A stretch of 64,000 bases of DNA from Magnolia sinica. Its lineage: Eukaryota > Streptophyta > Magnoliopsida > Magnoliales > Magnoliaceae. Numbering within the stretch: the stretch's first letter is position 1; each line of letters begins with the position of its first letter. The position numbers were made by a program, and so were the translations under genes. The notes beneath the pieces were generated by a model. It saw only the letters and a list, made by a program, of their open reading frames with translations, was not told the DNA's origin and did not search any database. The stretch spans positions 58,706,493 through 58,770,492 of the forward strand of contig NC_080575.1 in the NCBI RefSeq assembly GCF_029962835.1, written 5' to 3'. Of this stretch, positions 1 through 10,197 are shown in pieces.

Positions 1-330
1 CAAGAGGCGACTGACTGATGTAGGTCTTCTGGAGGAATGTGTAAAACATCTCCATGAATCTGACATTCATGACACCGCTTCGCATGATCTATCGCGTCTT
101 TGAACATGGTAGGCCAATAATACCCCATTCGATGTATTCTATGGAATAAATTTCAGCCAGCTTGATATGCTCCACATTCTCTAGAGTGTGCTTCTCACAA
201 CATCTGGCCTGCTTCTTGTTCGTCTACGTAACGTAGCAGCAATCCATTGTGAGATTTTCTATACGGCACTTCACTGCATATGATGAATTTGCTTAACCTT
301 TTCTTGATTTGCTGTCGCTGCACTGGATCT
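1..330 (-). pseudogene. Integrase N-terminal zinc-binding region (Tat/Ogre-like), truncated by window edge
   Basis: Reading the minus strand from about 330 down to 1 gives residues typical of the H2C2 zinc-binding domain of a Ty3 integrase: an EAHSRECGAYQAG-like stretch, then HRMGYYWPTMFKDAI, then KRCHECQIHGDVLH with the two cysteines. Integrase inserts the cDNA copy into host chromatin; this domain precedes the DDE catalytic core. In-frame stops interrupt it. The DDE core is not in the window. The motif match is good and the family assignment follows from the neighbouring domains. Confidence 0.7.
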
Positions 331-439
331 TCTGGCAGGAAATCATATTTGAGATAATCTATGAAAGGCTAATGTCAATCATTTGTCGTTATCTCGAAAC
401 ATGGTATGGGAAGTGTCTCCACAATTTCATCGATGACCT

Positions 440-900
440 CTGAAGATGGCACAAGTCTTCCTTCTTCTATAGTTACTTAGAGAGGGCTTCTATTTGGGCA
501 CGAAAGAGCTGCTGCCAAGCTGGCCAAAGAGTCTGCTCTTGCATTTTCAGACCGCGGTATATGCTTGATTTCAACATGACAGAACTGCTCTAGCAACTAC
601 TATACTTTTCGACAGTATGGCAAAAGCTCTTGCTTCCCTGTCTTGAATTCGATCGTCAATTGATTTATGACCAATTTAGAATCCCCGAAGATATGCAGCA
701 TTTTTATCTTCATTTCTCAAGCCATTTCCATTCCAATGATGAGGGCTTGTATTCGGCCTCATTATTTATGCATGTAGTACCCAATGTGAAGGAGTAAGGT
801 AACAAATCACCATGGGGAGTAATGAATATCACCCCTGCCCTCGCTCCTGATGCTCGAGAAGCACCATCAAAATACATCTGTCATGGGCTTTATGACTCAG
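440..900 (-). pseudogene. Second (archaeal-type) RNase H domain of Tat/Ogre-like pol
   Basis: Between the RNase H proper (from about 901 upward) and the integrase zinc finger, the minus strand reads NEAEY (near 750-765) and GDSKLVINQLT (near 650-690), followed by an ELLPYCRK-like stretch. These match the additional RNase H domain known from the Tat/Ogre lineage of plant Ty3 elements. The domain is broken by frameshifts and has no continuous ORF longer than a few tens of codons, so it is described from motifs only. Its presence is the main reason for preferring Tat/Ogre over Athila or chromoviruses for this element. Confidence 0.6.
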
Positions 901-1660
901 TCAACATAACTTTTCATCTGAAAAATCATCACCGATGGCTTCACATTCTGTTACAGAGTGTGCTGCAAGGAAGTCAGCCACTGCCTGTCCTTTTACCGCT
1001 TTTACCGGCACATACGTAATAGTATATTCTAAAAGTAACAGCATCCATTTGGCCAATCTCCCAGACAACATCGGTCTTGTCATTAAAAACTTTATCGGAT
1101 TTGCTCTTGAAATTAAACTAATGTCATGGGAGAGATAATAATGTCTCAGATTTTGTACTGTGAATATCAACGCCAGACATTCTTTCTCGATTGAAGAGTA
1201 CTTGCATTCTGCGCCCATCAGAGTTCAGCTTAAATAATAAAGAGCGGTCTCTTTCCCAGATTCGTTTACCTAAGCTAACAAAGCTCCTAAAGAATTCTCA
1301 ACTGTAGATATATACAAAATCAGTGACTTCCCTTTTATCGGAGCTGTCAGTACCGGCAGCTGCTTCAGCAATTCCTTTATTGAGTCAAACACATTCTGAT
1401 AGGCTTGGTCCCTTACGAACTCCATACCTTTCTTCATCAAATGGGAAAATGGCTGACATCTCTCTGCCATATTTGAAATAAAACGGTGAATGTATGCCAG
1501 CTTTCCTTGCAAACTTTTCATTTCATTTAATATTGTCGGTGGTGACATATTTTGAATGGCTCTAACTTTCCCTAGATCGATCTCAATGCCCCTACGTCGG
1601 ACCATAAAATTCAGAAATTTACCTGAAGACACCCCCGAATGCACATTTAGCAGGATTCAT
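901..1660 (-). pseudogene. RT connection and RNase H domain (Tat/Ogre-like)
   Basis: Two minus-strand reading frames, 1270-1644 and 901-1218, together cover the end of the RT and the RNase H. The first reads FLNFMVRRRGIEIDLGKVRAI and later LQGKLAYIHRFISN, the usual RT connection region, and ends in a GKSLILYIS stretch opening the RNase H. The second continues with KYSSIEKECLALIF and VPVKAVKGQAVADFLA, standard RNase H C-terminal motifs. RNase H degrades the RNA strand of the RNA-DNA hybrid during reverse transcription. A stop separates the two frames near 1219-1269 (ALYYLS can be read through it), so the protein is not made intact. Confidence 0.8.
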
Positions 1661-2410
1661 CTTTAGCTATTTTTTTCTGAGTCGACGGAAAACTGATGCC
1701 AGGTGTTCGCAATGTTCCTGATGATCTCCTGACCTAACTACCAAGTCATCGACATAACACTCAACATGCTTGTGCATCATGTCTTGGAAGATATTCAACA
1801 TTGCCCTTTAATATGTCGCTCCAACATTTTTTAGACCGAATGGCATAACTTTATAACAATAAATTCCCAGCAACGTTCTAAATGCAGTTGCTTCTTCGTC
1901 CTCAAGTGCCATTTTAATTTGATTATACCCTGCATAGCCGTCTATGAAGGACATGATAGCATACTGAGTCATACTATCAATCAGTAATTCAGTTATCGAA
2001 AGCAAAAAATCATCTTTCGAATAGGCTTCGTTCAGATCTCTGAAGTCAACGCACAGCCTGACTTGTCCGTTTTTCTTCTTTATAGGGACTATGTTTGATA
2101 TCCACTTAGGATATTTGACCTCCTTGATAAACCTGACTTTTATCAACTTATTGACTTCTTCTATTAGGGGAACCAATTCCGGATGAAATCACCTTTGCGC
2201 TTGTTTAACCGGCCTTTTCTCTTTAGAAATATTTAATCGGTGCATTGCAACGGAAGGCTCCAGACCCGGCATCTCTGCATATGTCCAAGCGAAGATGTCT
2301 TTATTTTCTTTGAGAAGTTGAACATATTTCTTAGACTCATGTTTAGAAAGACTGGCGTTGACGAATGTGTTCCTCAGTTTTTCCTTCGCACCCAGGTTTA
2401 TCTCTCGCAA
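1661..2410 (-). pseudogene. Reverse transcriptase (Tat/Ogre-like)
   Basis: The minus strand encodes the RT in two frames, 2189-2410 (upstream, with FAWTYAEMPGLEPSVAMHRL and KRPVKQAQR) and 1808-2176 (core, with VPIKKKNGQVRLCVDFRDLN, SFIDGYAGYNQIKM and MPFGLKNVGATY). A frame change at about 1807 leads to HVECYVDDLVV, whose YVDD catalytic box lies at 1745-1756 and is intact. RT copies the genomic RNA into cDNA inside the particle. The RT palm motifs are well preserved, but a stop near 2180 and the frameshift at 1807 make the gene non-functional. Assignment to RT is secure; Tat lineage follows from the DFRDLN and SFIDGYAGYNQI variants. Confidence 0.85.
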
Positions 2411-3212
2411 ACTGTCTATTGTCGGTTTTTCCCCGTCTTCATCTGCTTTGAAGCCTTTTCAGGATGCTCGACTATTTTAGGATCCTCTTCCGATAACTGC
2501 CCGGTTGTTACCATGTTCACTGATGACTCTGCCCCCAATCCATGAAATTTTCTTCACTTTTCCTGACCGACCCCAATAGGAATTTGGATTCCTCTCCCAT
2601 GATTCAAGCCGGTGGGTTCTTCGTGATCAAAACCCATGTTTCTCATGATTTTCTTACTTGCGGGACTATATTTTTGAGATCTTGCGGTGTCAGCCTACCG
2701 CAGTACATGTTATTCTTAATCTCTTCTCCTGCCTTTACTTCCACTGAGGCGTAAAATTCGATTGGTTCTGGGTATTTTGCGCAAGCCTCGACCTAAAATC
2801 TTCCAGGAGTGGCCAAAAATGGCTAATTTCTTTCAACATACGGCAACGGCACTATATAATTAGACTGTAAAATTTTCAACTGTTCAGATGATAACAAAGT
2901 CAGTGGCGGTTACCCCGGTTGTCTCAAATATTTTTGCACGAAATAGAATTTCTTCTTTGCTTCTACGGTCCCGGATGATTCTGCCTTTCCTGTTTCTTCT
3001 TTTATCACTTTTACCTAAATGTCCTTTAGGACTTCGCTTTCATCATTCTTTCTTTCTTCTTTAGTGCACCCTTTATAATAACTGGCGTCCACAAAGAAGG
3101 ACTCAGCTTCTGTATACGGCTTGGCATCAGCCATTACTTTATAATGTATTTCATCTTTACAGTATTTGAAGCACTGATGCCAAGTATGGGGTACAATGCT
3201 GTACTAATGTAG
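2411..3212 (-). other. Degenerate pol linker between protease and RT
   Basis: About 800 bases between the protease frame and the RT frame have no recognisable domain and no long minus-strand frame. In intact Tat/Ogre elements this is a poorly conserved linker. I see nothing else in it. Confidence 0.5.
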
Positions 3213-3743
3213 TCATGGCCTTCCTAGGAGAAGATTGTATATTGTCACTGCATTTATAATGTGGCACATAACATCAATAGTCAACTCTCCTATCTCCAGC
3301 GTCATTGTAATTTTACCAAGCGCATGTTGCCCATCTTGATTGAAACCCTGTATCATCATTCCACTAGGGCGTAGATCCGAATGACGATAACCTAGTTTAC
3401 TCAACATTAAGAGTGGTAAGAGGTTCACTGCCGACCCGTTATCTATCATAATCTGTTTAACCTTCTTCCCACGGATATGCCCTTCTATCATTAGCGGCCT
3501 GTTATGCTCTTCCTCGCAGATCAAATCATCGTTGGAGAAGGAAATGACTGGTAGGCAGTTTTCTTGCTCATTATATTCTTTGCGTTCCATCTCTACCAGT
3601 AAAGTTTCTTTGACATCATGATTGGACAACGCTTGGACCAAGCTCTGCCAAAATTCCTCTGACAACTTAAGCGCATCATAGACGCTTAACCGAGCTGGTA
3701 TGCCCTTCAAATGACTTACTACATCATAAGTCACTTTCATCAT
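3213..3743 (-). pseudogene. Aspartic protease of the Tat/Ogre-like element
   Basis: A 176-residue minus-strand frame contains a retropepsin-like domain: MIEGHIRGKKVKQIMIDNGS followed by AVNLLPLLMLSKLGY, a GFNQDGQHALGKITM stretch, and TIYNLLLGRP at the C-terminus. The active-site triad reads D-N-G-S, a variant common in this lineage, where the protease cleaves the Gag-Pol precursor during particle maturation. The ILGRP-type C-terminal motif (here LLLGRP) is also preserved. The frame is open across the whole domain, so this is the best preserved part of the element, although upstream and downstream frames are broken. Confidence 0.8.
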
Positions 3744-5738
3744 CTCGCTCTTCTTTTCTTTCTCATCACATCGCTTTGTCTTTCAACGACTTCTTTTCTT
3801 ATAATCCCTGCTTTTTGCTTCACAGGGCTTGTTATCTTCTTTCCCGATCGTAACATAATCACAGCTACTTTCCTTGTCATCTTACGGTCGTCTTTCTCTT
3901 TCATTTCTCAGCCCTTTTCTCCGATCGTGAACATATTCACCATCGACATTGTACCCCTTTCTTTTCCTTTTCCAATTACTATTTTACCCCTGTCTATCAT
4001 TTGTTATATTATACATTTCAATGTATAACAATTCTCCGTCGGATGTCCCATCAGGCGATGATAGCGGTAAAAATCTCTCTCCCTGATTCTTATCACATCC
4101 TCAGGGCATTTGGGTTCTTGTAATTCTATCATACCAGCTTTTAGCAGTTGGTTCATCATAAGAATAACATCTTCCCTATCAAACGCGAACCCCTCGTGAG
4201 AATTAAGCATCCTAGGCCTTTTTCCGATGTATCTGTTTCTTGGTTGATTTGATTCCTCTTTCTGTTCCATCCTCTTATCCCTTGAATCTCTTGTATCTTT
4301 GCTTCTCTTTTCATGATCGACAGTATTTACGGCCATCCTGCTGGGTGCCCTCCTAGCTATCTCATAGTGAAACGCTGGCATCTTCCGAGTCATCAATTCT
4401 AGGGCATGAGCCTTAGTGGCTAGGTCACGAAAAGTCCTGATATCGGTGCTGGTGAGTTCAAATACAATCCCCGTCTCCATAGAGTTTAGACACATCTTGA
4501 CCTATTCCTTTTCTTCCAGTAGTTGCCTACACGAAGCTCCCAATGTCTTCCATCTGTCTATAAACTTATCTACTGGTTCTCTTTCTCTCTGTCGCATGGA
4601 AGCCAATTCTGTAATATTAACATCTTATTCTAACGAGAAGAAGTTTGATATAAAGGCATCCTGCATTTGTTTCCAAGTACAGACCGACCCTGGGGCCAAG
4701 CTAGAATACCATCGAAATGCTTTGTTCATTAGGGACGACCCAAATAATCGCAAGCAATATTGCAGTATCATAGAAAAATTCTCCATGCTAGTAATGAAGT
4801 GCATCAAGTGTTCTTCTGGCGATCCTTCCCCATTAAACTTCTGAAAATCTGGATGTTTGAAATTGGTTGGAAATGGGATATCTTCTACCTCTCTTGGATA
4901 CGGTGTTCGGTATCTGAAACGGCCAGTATTTTCATGCTCTCTCTCCACTTTGATAGCTTCTTCGACAACTTGTCGCACCTCGTCTCGTGTCATAGTTCTT
5001 ACTGCTGGGACATCCCAACGATCCTACCCCCTACGGTTGAAAGCCTTCAGGCTAGTTTTCTTGTCCATTCATTGTGCCCATCATCGAAGGAGCCGTTATC
5101 TGGGCTACATTATGTTCAAGGGTCATTAAGGCCTCTCTGTGGTTTCTGCACTCTTCCATTAGTGCCCTTTATGCTTCTGCCATCTCATTAATGCGATCCT
5201 CCATATTTGGCATATTGTCCTAATTTGTCCCAACCATATGTACTGCAGCTTCTCCACTCTTTGAAGAAGTTGTAGTTTGAGTGGGATGGGAATATGTTGA
5301 CATAATAGGGCTTACAAAGAGAGGAGAGGATAGAGTTCCATTCGACTTCTGTATGTTTTCGGTGCCATTGATCGATTGGGGCAATACAGACATTGGTGAA
5401 CTTGTTAATAATATTTTACCTTTCTGCTCTCTCATCCATCTGACCCTTGGGGCGACCAAAGCTGGGAAGTCGTGCAGCGTTAGCTACGGGACTACTCACT
5501 CGAGATATATCGCAGGAGGAGCAAGGTCATGATTCCTTCTAGCTGCATTGAGCATTATAAGCCCTCTAACTCTTGGCGAAGGCAGATTCATCCTAGGGCT
5601 TCTTACATTCCGTGCTCTCATCCTACGAGACATTACGATAGTCCAGCCCTTATCTCCTTCCAGCGATTGAGGTGAAGTAGATACAACCCCAGCTGTCGAT
5701 CGAGTTAGGTCGTTTTTGCTTGTAGGAAATCGAGTCAT
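3744..5738 (-). pseudogene. Gag of the Tat/Ogre-like element
   Basis: Gag is spread over at least three minus-strand frames: 5496-5738 (basic, Arg-rich N-terminus starting MTRFPTSKNDLTR), 4625-4993 (capsid region with FQKFNGEGSPEEHLMHFITS and WYSSLAPGSVCTWKQMQDAF) and 4004-4495 (C-terminal part with TSTDIRTFRDLATKAHALEL). The 4004-4495 frame ends with YHRLMGHPTENCYTLK, the His/Cys-containing nucleic-acid-binding motif typical of Tat-type Gag in place of a classical CCHC knuckle. Gag forms the particle and packages RNA. Stops near 4500 and 4624 and frame changes around 5000-5490 break it. The first ATG of the longest N-terminal frame (5738) is taken as the start. Confidence 0.75.
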
Positions 5739-6026
5739 GTACCCCGGGGGTCAATTCGGTGCATACTCTATCATGAATCCGGTTAGAGTGAAACGGAAGT
5801 TCACTTTCCTTGTTGAAGTTGCCATTGGTTATAATTTGTAATTGGATTCAGAAACCTTCAATTATAAAATATAACTATAGTTAGTCTTTGAAAATTTGAA
5901 TAATCTATCTTAGAGATGAAGGGGAGGATGTGTCCACTAAGAGTCGCCATTTTGGCGTCAGAAAGATGCCAAACTATGATGAAAGTTCTATGACTATCTC
6001 AATGTTAATGTTAAATAAGATAATAA
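5739..6026 (-). other. 5' untranslated leader of the Tat/Ogre-like element, with a second PBS-like copy
   Basis: Between the PBS and the gag start lie about 290 non-coding bases. At about 5930-5957 the minus strand reads GCCAAAATGGCGACTCTTAG followed by TGGACAC, which repeats the sequence around the true PBS (AAAATGGCGACTCTACTGGG) with few differences. Nothing else is recognised here. Confidence 0.5.
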
Positions 6027-6044
6027 GTCCCCAGTAGAGTCGCC
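6027..6044 (-). other. Primer-binding site, tRNA-Arg type
   Basis: On the minus strand the sequence is TGGCGACTCTACTGGGGA, the complement of a tRNA 3' end and the primer-binding sequence I associate with tRNA-Arg use in Ogre/Tat elements. It lies 4 bases inside the presumed LTR end (TG at 6049 on the plus strand). Confidence 0.75.
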
Positions 6045-6048
6045 ATTT

Positions 6049-6900
6049 TGTTTGAATAAGAAACAAATGCATTCGATTTGAAAGATTATCTTATTCAAAC
6101 ATAACAGAAAAAAATTCATTAAGAACAATCATCATATTTTATTAGTACTAAGTTCATTTACATCCTTAAACATTCCTTGATTCTAAGATAGATTATTTAG
6201 AATGTAGGAATTAACAAAGTTCAAATGTCCAAGTCAGATATCAAATCCAGCAGCACTTTGACTCGCAATTTGATCATCTCTTTAAGAGGAATATGACACA
6301 GATCTCCTCTATTGATTTCCCTTCTTGAAGCCTGGACAGAAGAAATCTGGAGGCTTGGCCATTTTAGCAGGGTGTTAGCTCTTTAACATTCACAGGCTAC
6401 AGGGCAGTCTAGTTGCATGGACCCGCACAACCGATATGGGTTGCGCGGACTGGCGCAAGGCACCAGCGCTTCTTCACTCCTACCTTCAGTCTTCTTTCTT
6501 GCTTTGTTTCTTCTCCAAAATCTTCGATCCGTCCAAATGAAGAGGGGATGGGGTATTTATAGGCCTTTGCAGGTGTGAAACCTCGAATTTGATGCCGTGG
6601 GACCCACCTTCCATCAATCTTACTCGTTCTTAGAAATTATATTCTGGAATCAGTTGCGCGAACCCGCGCAACTAGTATTTCGATTACGCGGACTTGTGCA
6701 ACAGATATCGTTTGCACAGACCCACACAAACCACCCTAAAGTTACTTTGTTCTTCTTTTTTTTTATATTTTCTTTCTACTTTTCAATCTTCTTTTGCTTC
6801 AATCTTTTCTTCATTTTTTATGCCTCAACACTAAGGTCGATGCTCGAAATGAAGCCAGTTATCGTTTAAAGGGGAGTGGTGGAACGTTCAAACCAATCTG
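6049..6900 (-). repeat. 5' LTR of the Tat/Ogre-like element (right boundary unresolved)
   Basis: The LTR's inner end is set by the TG at 6049 (CA on the minus strand) next to the PBS. It contains a minus-strand TATA box at 6554-6561 and, on both sides of it (about 6415-6480 and 6650-6735), repeated GC-rich inverted motifs of the form TTGCGCG..C.GCGCAAC. The outer end could lie anywhere from about 6900 to 7230; no partner LTR is in the window to define it. Confidence 0.55.
6554..6561 (-). promoter_or_regulatory. TATA box of the Tat/Ogre-like LTR
   Basis: The minus strand reads CCTATAAATACCCC, a good plant TATA box about 510 bases upstream of the PBS in the direction of transcription. Confidence 0.55.
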
Positions 6901-7340
6901 CTCAGATTCATCCAGATACATGCTTCTTGCTATTTTCTAGACTCCACTAGATACGTCCTCCCCTTGCATTTTCCAGGTTCATCCATATCCATTCTACCTG
7001 GAATTTCATATTCATCCAGCAGATGCATTCTCCCTAGATTTGCAGATTCATCCAGCAAATTCATCCTCCGTATTTAATACAAATTCTTCCAAAAAAATAT
7101 TTGGTTGCCTGATGCTATTTATTATTTTTAGAAATTTGTAGTGTATTTACTCCCGGTGAATGTATCATACAGGAGTAATAGTGTCTTTTGTAATCTCTTG
7201 CTAAACTTATAAATAGGAATGTTGAAAACAAGTAGCTGCATCAGAAAAGCAGCTGAGTTCTTTTTACAGAAGTAGCTTGGTTTTGAAAAAGTAAATTTTA
7301 ATATATTTTCTTCTCTCCCTTGCAAGTGGAGGTGCACTCG
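6901..7340. repeat. Non-coding, LTR-like fragment with ATTCATCCAG repeats
   Basis: No gene. Between about 6905 and 7070 the phrase ATTCATCCAG(C/A) recurs four times. From 7130 to 7340 the plus strand has a TATA-like TATAAATA (7208-7215) followed by a T- and CT-rich tract ending TTCTTCTCTCCCTTGC, an arrangement like the R-U5 of a small copia LTR. Neither end can be defined. Confidence 0.3.
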
Positions 7341-8667
7341 TCACCATTTGGGGTTCGTAAAGCCAACATATGCATGTATGCCATATAACATGTTCATGAG
7401 ATGATTATTGCATGGACTAAGGGAAATTTTAAATATCAACCTGATCCAAAACTTGTGTGGCCTCCGGGAAAGTTTCAACTGTACTATTCAATTCACACTG
7501 CTCAACTTTAGTTTTGGATCTTTATCGTGTTTGGGCTCGTCTCGTGTTTGGGCTCGTCTTGTAAAATGAGTCGGTAAAATAGATGGATGGAGTAGACTCC
7601 ACGGAGCCTAAAGAACTACGGGTCATAGGCAATACTCATCCGCATCCCTTTTTTTCTCATCAACAAATGTTCTGGAACAATAAAATAAAATAAGCGAGGG
7701 TCATCCATGCCCAAGGGAGGTTCCAGTAGGTGATAGCTATACGGGTACCTCCCATGATTAATGTATGACATCCACTCAGGCCTATTAGTTTTGCCAGCTC
7801 ATCTCAGGCCACAAGAAGCAATAACGATAACCTTGTGAGTCAGGCTAATATTTGTGTTTTCCATCATCCCAGTGGGAATAACCTCGTGAACCTATTCCAT
7901 AGGATATAGACATCACGCTCGGCCCTGGGAAGGTTTCAACGATGAGCAAATCCATTTCCCTTGTTTCCTATTGTGTGGCTTACTTGAGTTTTGGATGAGC
8001 ATTATTGTTGCACCCACATCCTACTCTAATCTGGCAAAATTGATGCATGGAGTGAATTTTTCACGAACGCAGTGGGCGACACAGAGATTCTGCCTACCGG
8101 GGCTCCCCATATGCTGGGGCACAAAAAATTTGCATCCAAAGCATCATCAGGGTTTACATTATCTGCTCTGACTTATGTTTTGTGGGGCCACTGTAATGCC
8201 GATGGTATATCCACTTCATTTATCCATTGCACTTGCCTATTTTAGGACGTGGTTTTTAAAAATCAATAAAATTCAAATCTCAAATAAGCCACCCCACAAA
8301 AAGCAGTGGTGATTGAATACACACTATTGAAAACTTCTTGGATGCTACAACAATTTTAGATCTGGCTGATATTGGTTTTTCCTTTACTTCCCATGGGAAT
8401 CAACTTATGAACAGATTAGATGGCATATAAGAATCAGGTGAGCCTTGGGAAAGTTTCAACGTGAGCATTTTCACCCCCACTATTTCCTTTGGCGTGGCCT
8501 ACTTGAACTTTTGAACGATACTGCTAGATTACATCATAACATTGGCTGCCACAACGAATGAAGTGGATATAATTAACACAGATGTCATGTGGCCCTCACA
8601 GCGCTTAAGGTTACAGGGGATTCCTGCAACCTTTTGTTATAGGCAACTCACGTTTATGATATACCAT
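7341..8667. repeat. Non-coding dispersed repeat, three diverged copies of one motif
   Basis: No gene is supported in these 1.3 kb. The phrase GGGAA(A/G)GTTTCAAC occurs at about 7476, 7927 and 8451; at the last two it is followed by TTTCC-TTTG/TTGTG and (G)TGTGGC(C/T)TACTTGA(G/A)TTTTG. Around 8210 and 8570 two segments, TATCCACTTCATT and AATGAAGTGGATAT, are inverted relative to one another. This looks like old copies of a short non-autonomous repeat. Confidence 0.4.
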
Positions 8668-8879
8668 CACTACAACAGTAGTATCTTATAGTGGTGGATT
8701 TTTCTGCGGCTATATATGTGTAAATCTGTCGTTATAACCTATAGCGGTGGATAAGCAGTGGAATAAGTATCGGCCATTGTTGCCACCGTAGCTATATATT
8801 TAGTGCTGGATGGCTAACATATGTCCGCCGGTATATACCATTAAAATACCGACGTGAATACTGCAGTCTACTGTGAACG
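8668..8879 (+). mobile_element. CACTA-like transposon terminus, truncated
   Basis: CACTACAACAGTAG at 8668 resembles the conserved end of En/Spm (CACTA) transposons. It is followed by sub-terminal motifs TATAGTGGTGG, TATAGCGGTGG and CCGCCGGTATA, as in such termini. The sequence stops at about 8879 where the copia LTR starts; I did not find the remainder. No transposase is seen. Confidence 0.4.
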
Positions 8880-9617
8880 TGTTGTTTTTTGTCTTAAATC
8901 TTATCAGAAATAGGGCATGTCAATGTCATCGATAGTATGTTTTATGCCACCTTTGATGGCATCGAACAATGCTCGATCCCATCAAGATTTTTCAGATTTT
9001 CTTCAGTTGATCACCAGACTATCAAGGTGTCTTTTCGATGCCATCGGAGGGTGCTCGATAACATCGAAGGAAATGTTCAATGCCATCGAACATAACACGA
9101 TGCAATCAAGAATTTTCAAAAAAATCATGTTTTGTCTCTAGACAATTGAGGTGTTTATTCAATGCCATTGATGTGGCTTCAATGTCATCAATGTGGTTTC
9201 AATGCCATCGAAGAATTAATTTCCATGACATCAAAGACTTTTCAATGCCATTGACGGATTCCGCGTAGATTTTTTGAAGAGTTGCGATTTTGCGCAATTT
9301 GCTTCCGATTTTGCTTGGGATCCTTCAATAAGCTATATGTATGGGTGTAAACGGGATTGGAAGTGATAAGTAGGGTTTCTAATTCGTCCAAAGGGTTTCA
9401 AGGGTGTAGAAAAGGGTTTGATTCGAGGTTGTTTGAATTGGGTAAGCTCTCTTCCTTTGTAATTTATGCTTTCAAAGTGATCATTTGTCGCTTTGTGCCA
9501 TGGTTTTTTCCCAAAAGGATTTTTCCATGTTAAAACCATTGTGTTCTCTGTGTTTTCTTAGTGTGATTGGATTACTTCTTTTAATTCTACTCTATGTGCT
9601 TCTGTGGTCCCCCAACA
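8880..9617 (+). repeat. 5' LTR of a Ty1/copia element, rich in CATCGA motifs
   Basis: The 3' boundary is set by AACA at 9614-9617 just before a PBS-like sequence. TGTTG at 8880 would be the matching 5' end (about 740 bp); this end is tentative. From 8918 to 9255 the LTR holds about twelve copies of a (A/G)ATG(C/N)CATCGA-like motif in both perfect and decayed form. Confidence 0.5.
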
Positions 9618-9619
9618 AG

Positions 9620-9632
9620 TGGTATCAAATCT
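9620..9632 (+). other. Degraded primer-binding site (initiator tRNA-Met type)
   Basis: TGGTATCAAATCT corresponds to the usual TGGTATCAGAGC with a G-to-A change and further decay. It lies 2 bases after the LTR end and 40 bases before gag. Confidence 0.6.
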
Positions 9633-9672
9633 AGATTGGGGCACGGGCTTGAATATGTAAGCAAAAGTATCA

Positions 9673-10197
9673 ATGGCTATAAATCCTAAGTATGATATTG
9701 AGAAGTACTCAGGCGAAAATAACTTTGAGTTGTGGAAGATTAAGATGATAAGTCTAATAACTCGGCAAGAGCTGGATGAGGCTCTTGAGGAGTGATGTAC
9801 GTCTATGGATGATGATGATGATTGGAGAATTCTAGATAAGAAAGTTAAATCCTTAATCCGTTTGTGTCTAATAGATGAGGTTCTCTACAATGTCATAAGG
9901 GAGAAAACCACAATGGAGTTGTGGGCAAAATTAGAGGACATTTATACGAAGAATTCCCTTAAAAATCGTCTACACTTGAAGTTGCAGCTATTCAGCTTCA
10001 AGATGGCAGAGGGTGGAGATGTGGAGGCCCAAATCAGTAATTTTAAAAAGTTGATTTGCAAGTTGCTAAACATGAAAGAAGTGGTCAAAGATGACGATCA
10101 GGCATGTATATTGCCGAATTCTCTTCCGGCATCTAGTCTTTCAGGGACTCTTTGTGCGCTGGTAATACATGCCTCAATGTGGACATCATTTTCTTAA
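9673..10197 (+). pseudogene. Ty1/copia Gag, capsid region
   Basis: Translation from the ATG at 9673 gives KYSGENNFELWKIKM and, after an in-frame TGA at about 9794, a frame 9805-10197 with DEVLYNVIREKTTMELWAKL, NSLKNRLHLKLQLFSFKMAE and VEAQISNFKKLICKLLNM. This is the UBN2-type Gag of plant Ty1/copia elements, which builds the virus-like particle. The single stop and a frame change near 10195 inactivate it. The start was chosen because it follows the PBS directly and opens with the conserved GEN..LWK region. Copia identity is firm; the lineage within copia was not resolved. Confidence 0.8.

Larger units (their letters stand above)
1..6900 (-). mobile_element. Tat/Ogre-like Ty3 retrotransposon, 5' part, decayed
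   Basis: A minus-strand Ty3 element runs from an LTR on the right (from about 6049) through a PBS (6027-6044), gag, protease, RT, RNase H and a second RNase H into the N-terminal part of integrase at the window's left edge. The rest of integrase and the 3' LTR lie outside the window. The lineage call rests on the protease motif DNGSAVNLLP, the RT block ending MPFGLKNVGATY, and the second, archaeal-type RNase H between RNase H and integrase. Every domain is broken by stops or frameshifts, so this is an old, inactive copy. The right boundary of the LTR is unresolved. Confidence 0.85.
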
